Assembly: GCF_001552295.1 (NCBI RefSeq)
Contig: NZ_BCQX01000005.1
Location: 1 to 37,318, forward strand
Reading direction: 5' to 3'
DNA: 37,318 bases
Origin: Globicatella sanguinis NBRC 15551
GTDB taxonomy: Bacteria; Bacillota; Bacilli; Lactobacillales; Aerococcaceae
In this document: in pieces, positions 34,344-37,318 of the stretch
Layout of the letters: each line of letters starts with the position of its first letter
How positions within the stretch are numbered: the first letter of the stretch is position 1
Program-made: the position numbers and the translations under genes
The notes under the pieces: generated by a model
Database searches by the model: none
What the model saw: only the letters and a program-made list of their open reading frames with translations
What the model was told of the DNA's origin: nothing

Positions 34344-36140
34344 TTATTTATTTAATTCTTTCGTATAGTTTTCTAATTGGTCGATTAAACGTCCGATATA
34401 GGCAATCGTTGATTTTAATGGTTGATCCGTTGAAACATCTACATCGGCTGCTTTGGCTAATTCCAATGGCGATTTAGAACCGCCCATTTGCAATACTTTA
34501 ATCCATTTTTGGGCTGCTACTGCTCCCTGATGACGAATATTATTCGCTACTTGAGTCCCGATAGTTAAACCTGCGGAATAAGAGTATGAATACAGTCCCA
34601 TATAATAATGAGGCTGACGCATCCAAGTGAGTTCTGCCCCTTCTGTTAGTATGACACTATCACCCCAGAATTTTTCTAAGGTTTCGCGATAAATACGATT
34701 CAATGTCTCCGCATCAACACTCTTTCCTTGATCCACTAAGCGATAGACTTCACGTTGATAATAAGCCTCTAATAAATGGGTCACGAAATTATGATAATAA
34801 GTTTTCCCTACCATTTGCGAGATAATCCAACGCTTCATTCTGACATCATCGCCTGCTACATCTAATAAATGATTTTCTACTAATAATTCATTAGCAGTAG
34901 ATGGCGCTTCTACAAAGTACATCGAAGGGCGCGCATTTAAGATATTTTGATATCGATGCGCCATTTGAAAATGACCTGCATGACCTAACTCATGAGCCAG
35001 AGTCATCGTATCGGACATATTTTCTGAAAAGAACATGAGGATAAATGAATTGGTACCATAAGGTGAATTACAAAAGGCACCCGTTCTCTTACCGCGTGTT
35101 TCGGCATAATCAATCCAACGATTATCAAAGGCTTCTCGCATAATCGCTAAATAATCTTCTCCTAATTGGGCTAAGCCATCCAACACATACTGTTGCGCTT
35201 CCTGATAGGTTACATTCGGTGAGAAAGTTGGGTCGATATCCAATTTTAAATCTTCATAATGAACTTCATCCAATTGATAGATCTCGCCAATCAACTGTGC
35301 ATAACGACGCATATTAGGGGCTAATTCTTCCATAATCACATCGATTTGACGATTATATAAATCTACCGATACATCTTGTCGTTCAAGTAAATAATCAATG
35401 ACTGAGTCATAGCCACGTAAGGTCGCCATCGTTTTTTCCATTTGAACTTGGGCATTATAAACCGAGGCGGTTGAATTTTGATAACAACTTAAAGTATCGG
35501 AAAAGTTACGAAAAGCCGCTCTTCTAAGATCGGTATCAGGGGTCGCTTCTTGACGCCCTTCAAAACTGTTATAGGTCATTTCATGTAATTGTCCATTCAC
35601 TTCAAAATCTGGGAATTGTAAATCTTTGAATTTAATGTCATTATAACCTTGATATGGATAGTCAAGTGTATTGGATAATGCAGCTAAGGCCGCTTCTGTT
35701 TCTGGCGATAATTGATGTGGTTTTTGTTTAATCAATTTAGTAATCGCTAATTGGTCTTCTGTATTTTTGGCCGCTTCTTTTAATATATCATCTGCAATGT
35801 TCGCTACTTCATTTTCAAAGAAAGATAATTGCGCCGATACATTGGCTAAAATACGACTAGCATGACTATAGCGATTTTGTGCTTCTTTATCTAAAGTGTT
35901 CGCATTTACAGGCAAACTAGCATAAGGGAGGATGCGTGCTCTTAGTTCTAAAATCGAGCGATAATGAGCAAAAGCAGCATTAATATCGGTAGCGGTTTGT
36001 ATCTGACCTCGATACTGTTTAGTAAAGTTTTCTGTGTCCACCACTAATTTGTCGAGTGCTTCCTCATAGCTTTTTTCATCTTGAAATAATGTGGTTAAGT
36101 CCCAAGTCTGTTCAATTGGGGCTGTCTCACGATTGATCAT
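34344..36140 (-). CDS. pepF: Oligoendopeptidase F
   Basis: 598 residues from ATG 36138-36140 (MINRETAPIEQTWDLTTLFQ), preceded by GAGGTGG; the 57 extra codons of the longer frame cover the promoter and are rejected. M3-family zinc metallopeptidase: HELGHAGHF near 382-390 supplies the two histidines and glutamate, and EAPSTANELLVE downstream gives the third zinc ligand. Cytosolic PepF cuts peptides of roughly 7 to 17 residues and takes part in protein turnover. It has a strong promoter of its own, divergent from the 2-hydroxyacid dehydrogenase. Confidence 0.95.
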   Translation of the reverse strand: MINRETAPIEQTWDLTTLFQDEKSYEEALDKLVVDTENFTKQYRGQIQTATDINAAFAHYRSILELRARILPYASLPVNANTLDKEAQNRYSHASRILANVSAQLSFFENEVANIADDILKEAAKNTEDQLAITKLIKQKPHQLSPETEAALAALSNTLDYPYQGYNDIKFKDLQFPDFEVNGQLHEMTYNSFEGRQEATPDTDLRRAAFRNFSDTLSCYQNSTASVYNAQVQMEKTMATLRGYDSVIDYLLERQDVSVDLYNRQIDVIMEELAPNMRRYAQLIGEIYQLDEVHYEDLKLDIDPTFSPNVTYQEAQQYVLDGLAQLGEDYLAIMREAFDNRWIDYAETRGKRTGAFCNSPYGTNSFILMFFSENMSDTMTLAHELGHAGHFQMAHRYQNILNARPSMYFVEAPSTANELLVENHLLDVAGDDVRMKRWIISQMVGKTYYHNFVTHLLEAYYQREVYRLVDQGKSVDAETLNRIYRETLEKFWGDSVILTEGAELTWMRQPHYYMGLYSYSYSAGLTIGTQVANNIRHQGAVAAQKWIKVLQMGGSKSPLELAKAADVDVSTDQPLKSTIAYIGRLIDQLENYTKELNK

Positions 36141-36174
36141 ATACTTCCACCTCTCATAATTTTCTAATAAATAT

Positions 36175-36202
36175 ATTATAACCCTATAGTTAACCTTGTC
36201 AA
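36175..36202 (-). promoter_or_regulatory. Promoter of pepF
   Basis: Minus-strand -35 TTGACA (36197-36202), 16-bp spacer, -10 TATAAT (36175-36180): both hexamers match consensus. Confidence 0.85.
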
Positions 36203-36215
36203 TTAATCGACTCTT

Positions 36216-36244
36216 TTGAATATTTACTGCGCATACGCTAAAAT
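36216..36244 (+). promoter_or_regulatory. Promoter of the 2-hydroxyacid dehydrogenase gene
   Basis: Plus-strand -35 TTGAAT (36216-36221), 17-bp spacer, -10 TAAAAT (36239-36244), back to back with the pepF promoter; the -35 boxes are 13 bp apart. Confidence 0.75.
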
Positions 36245-36275
36245 GAAGAAAAGAAGTGTAATATAGGAGGTTTAT

Positions 36276-37220
36276 ATGAAAATTGCTGTTCTGCCTCAAT
36301 TGAATGAGGCACAATTTAAATTATTACAGAGTAAAACACAAGCCAATTTGGTCGCAATCAATGAATCTGAAATAACAGCTGAAGATTTGGCACAATATGA
36401 AATCATCTTAGGTTGGAGTGATATGATTGTAGACGTGCTAACGATGGAGCATAAAATTAAATGGATTCAACTATGGATGGTTGGTGTCGATAGCATTCCC
36501 TTAGATAAATTAGCTGAACATGAAATTATAATCACGACCGCAAAAGGCGCGAACGCTCCTAATATTGCTCAACAAATTGTCGGTTACTTAATTATGTTTA
36601 CACGTCATCTCCATACATCAAGAGATTATCAAATGAAACACCAATGGGAACGCCCAGCCGATTATGGTGAATTGACAGGAAAAAAAGCTTTATCCCTTGG
36701 CACAGGTGAAATCGGACAAGCATTTGCTAAAATTGCTCAAGCATTTGATATGACGGTAGACGGAGTGAACCGTACCGGACATGCTGTTGATTATTTCAAC
36801 AATTGTTATGCCATAGCAGAACTCGATTCATTACTTGGTCAGTACGATTATATTGTCAATAGCCTTCCGCATACGCCGGCAACGGATAAATTATTTGCTG
36901 AAAAACAATTTAACGCGATGGCTAAAGAGGCTATTTTTATCAATGTAGGCCGTGGCAAATCAGTCGATGAAAAAGCCATGATACAAGCACTCCAAAATAA
37001 TGAAATCAAAGGAGCTGGCTTAGATGTCTTTGAAGTCGAACCTTTACCAACAGATAGCCCCTTATGGGACATGCAGAATGTCATTATTACGCCACACCGA
37101 GCTGGGATTAGTGACTTTTACAGTCCGCGAATCATCGATATTTTCTTAGAAAACTTTCCGCTTTACCAGCAAGGCAAGATGCCAACCGTTAATTTATTGG
37201 ATTATAAGAGAGGGTATTAA
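36276..37220 (+). CDS. D-isomer-specific 2-hydroxyacid dehydrogenase, probably NADP-dependent
   Basis: 314 residues. The Rossmann motif is GTGEIG (142-147); catalytic residues are R226 (NVGRGKSV), E255 (DVFEVEP) and H274 (TPHRAG). After the second strand the sequence is GVNRTG, with no acidic residue and an arginine in its place, which favours NADP(H) over NAD(H), as in GhrA/GhrB-type 2-ketoacid reductases. It therefore more likely reduces glyoxylate, hydroxypyruvate or branched 2-keto acids than acting as a fermentative D-lactate dehydrogenase. AGGAGG precedes the ATG. The cofactor call is inference from this loop. Confidence 0.88.
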   Translation: MKIAVLPQLNEAQFKLLQSKTQANLVAINESEITAEDLAQYEIILGWSDMIVDVLTMEHKIKWIQLWMVGVDSIPLDKLAEHEIIITTAKGANAPNIAQQIVGYLIMFTRHLHTSRDYQMKHQWERPADYGELTGKKALSLGTGEIGQAFAKIAQAFDMTVDGVNRTGHAVDYFNNCYAIAELDSLLGQYDYIVNSLPHTPATDKLFAEKQFNAMAKEAIFINVGRGKSVDEKAMIQALQNNEIKGAGLDVFEVEPLPTDSPLWDMQNVIITPHRAGISDFYSPRIIDIFLENFPLYQQGKMPTVNLLDYKRGY

Positions 37221-37223
37221 ATG

Positions 37224-37269
37224 TAAAAAAAGCACCAGGGTAGGATTAGTTCACTCCCACTTTGGTGCT
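37224..37269 (-). terminator. Terminator serving a minus-strand transcript from beyond the right edge
   Basis: AGCACCA (37231-37237) pairs with TGGTGCT (37263-37269), with GGGTAG/CTCCC-type inner pairing. The T7 tract is on the minus strand (A7 at 37224-37230 on plus), so the hairpin best terminates a convergent gene outside the window; it could also end the plus-strand dehydrogenase transcript. Confidence 0.7.
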
Positions 37270-37318
37270 AAATTAGACTGGGTATAAACTTGATAAATTT
37301 AGTTAAGAATATTGTTCA
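37264..37318 (+). repeat. Partial module-1 repeat copy at the right edge
   Basis: GGGTATAAACTTGATAAATT and the following bases to ATTG resemble 3152-3187 (TAGGCATAAAAGTGATAAAT...TTATTGC) with one inserted base. The copy is cut by the window end. Confidence 0.4.

Noticed and set aside
36141..36314. N-terminal extension of pepF
   Set aside because: It would cover the consensus pepF promoter and part of the divergent gene.

Overview
The window is AT-rich chromosomal DNA of a low-GC Gram-positive fermenter. Strong AGGAGG-type ribosome binding sites, an argS T-box, L-lactate dehydrogenase, PepF, LuxS and the block mfd-S4-divIC-S1-tilS-hpt-ftsH-hslO-dusB all point to Lactobacillales. Aerococcaceae or Carnobacteriaceae are my best guesses, but the family is inference. 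Nearly all genes lie on the minus strand; only ldh and a 2-hydroxyacid dehydrogenase lie on the plus strand. I saw no rRNA, tRNA, CRISPR array, prophage or intact insertion sequence.

From left to right: (1) 1-425, tandem 90-bp repeats and a long hairpin terminator. (2) 426-2914, a CsbD-like stress protein and an aldo/keto reductase - HAD phosphatase - small protein group; the small protein seems frameshifted at an A7 tract. (3) 2915-3790, a gene-free patchwork of dispersed repeats, nested inverted repeats and a 37-nt scrap matching mfd. (4) 3791-6631, a methionine-type ABC importer (metN-metI-metQ) with its promoter and terminator; a truncated reading frame starts inside the terminator. (5) 7055-11371, an esterase, a GH31 alpha-glucosidase split by a one-base frameshift, and a LacI-type regulator with two palindromic operators. 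(6) 11484-13593, a 68-bp ISL3-like miniature element with an 8-bp target duplication, then argS with a T-box leader whose specifier is CGC. (7) 13721-16126, a phosphonate-type ABC transporter (phnC-phnE-phnE) with no binding protein nearby. (8) 16605-20470, pta, luxS, a multi-span membrane protein and its GT2 glycosyltransferase partner. (9) 20738-32987, the conserved housekeeping run from pth and mfd down to dusB. (10) 33204-37220, ldh, pepF and an NADP-type 2-hydroxyacid dehydrogenase.

The genes describe a lactic fermenter: Ldh and Pta handle the ends of pyruvate metabolism, a GH31 enzyme under its own sugar-responsive repressor feeds in glucosides, MetNIQ and LuxS belong to methionine supply and methyl-cycle detoxification, and the mfd-to-dusB run covers DNA repair, ribosome rescue, division, tRNA modification, purine salvage and protein quality control. 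The least explained DNA lies between genes: a two-module repeat family recurs in at least six gaps and at both window ends, alongside the ISL3-like miniature element and a candidate structured RNA near 3365-3549.
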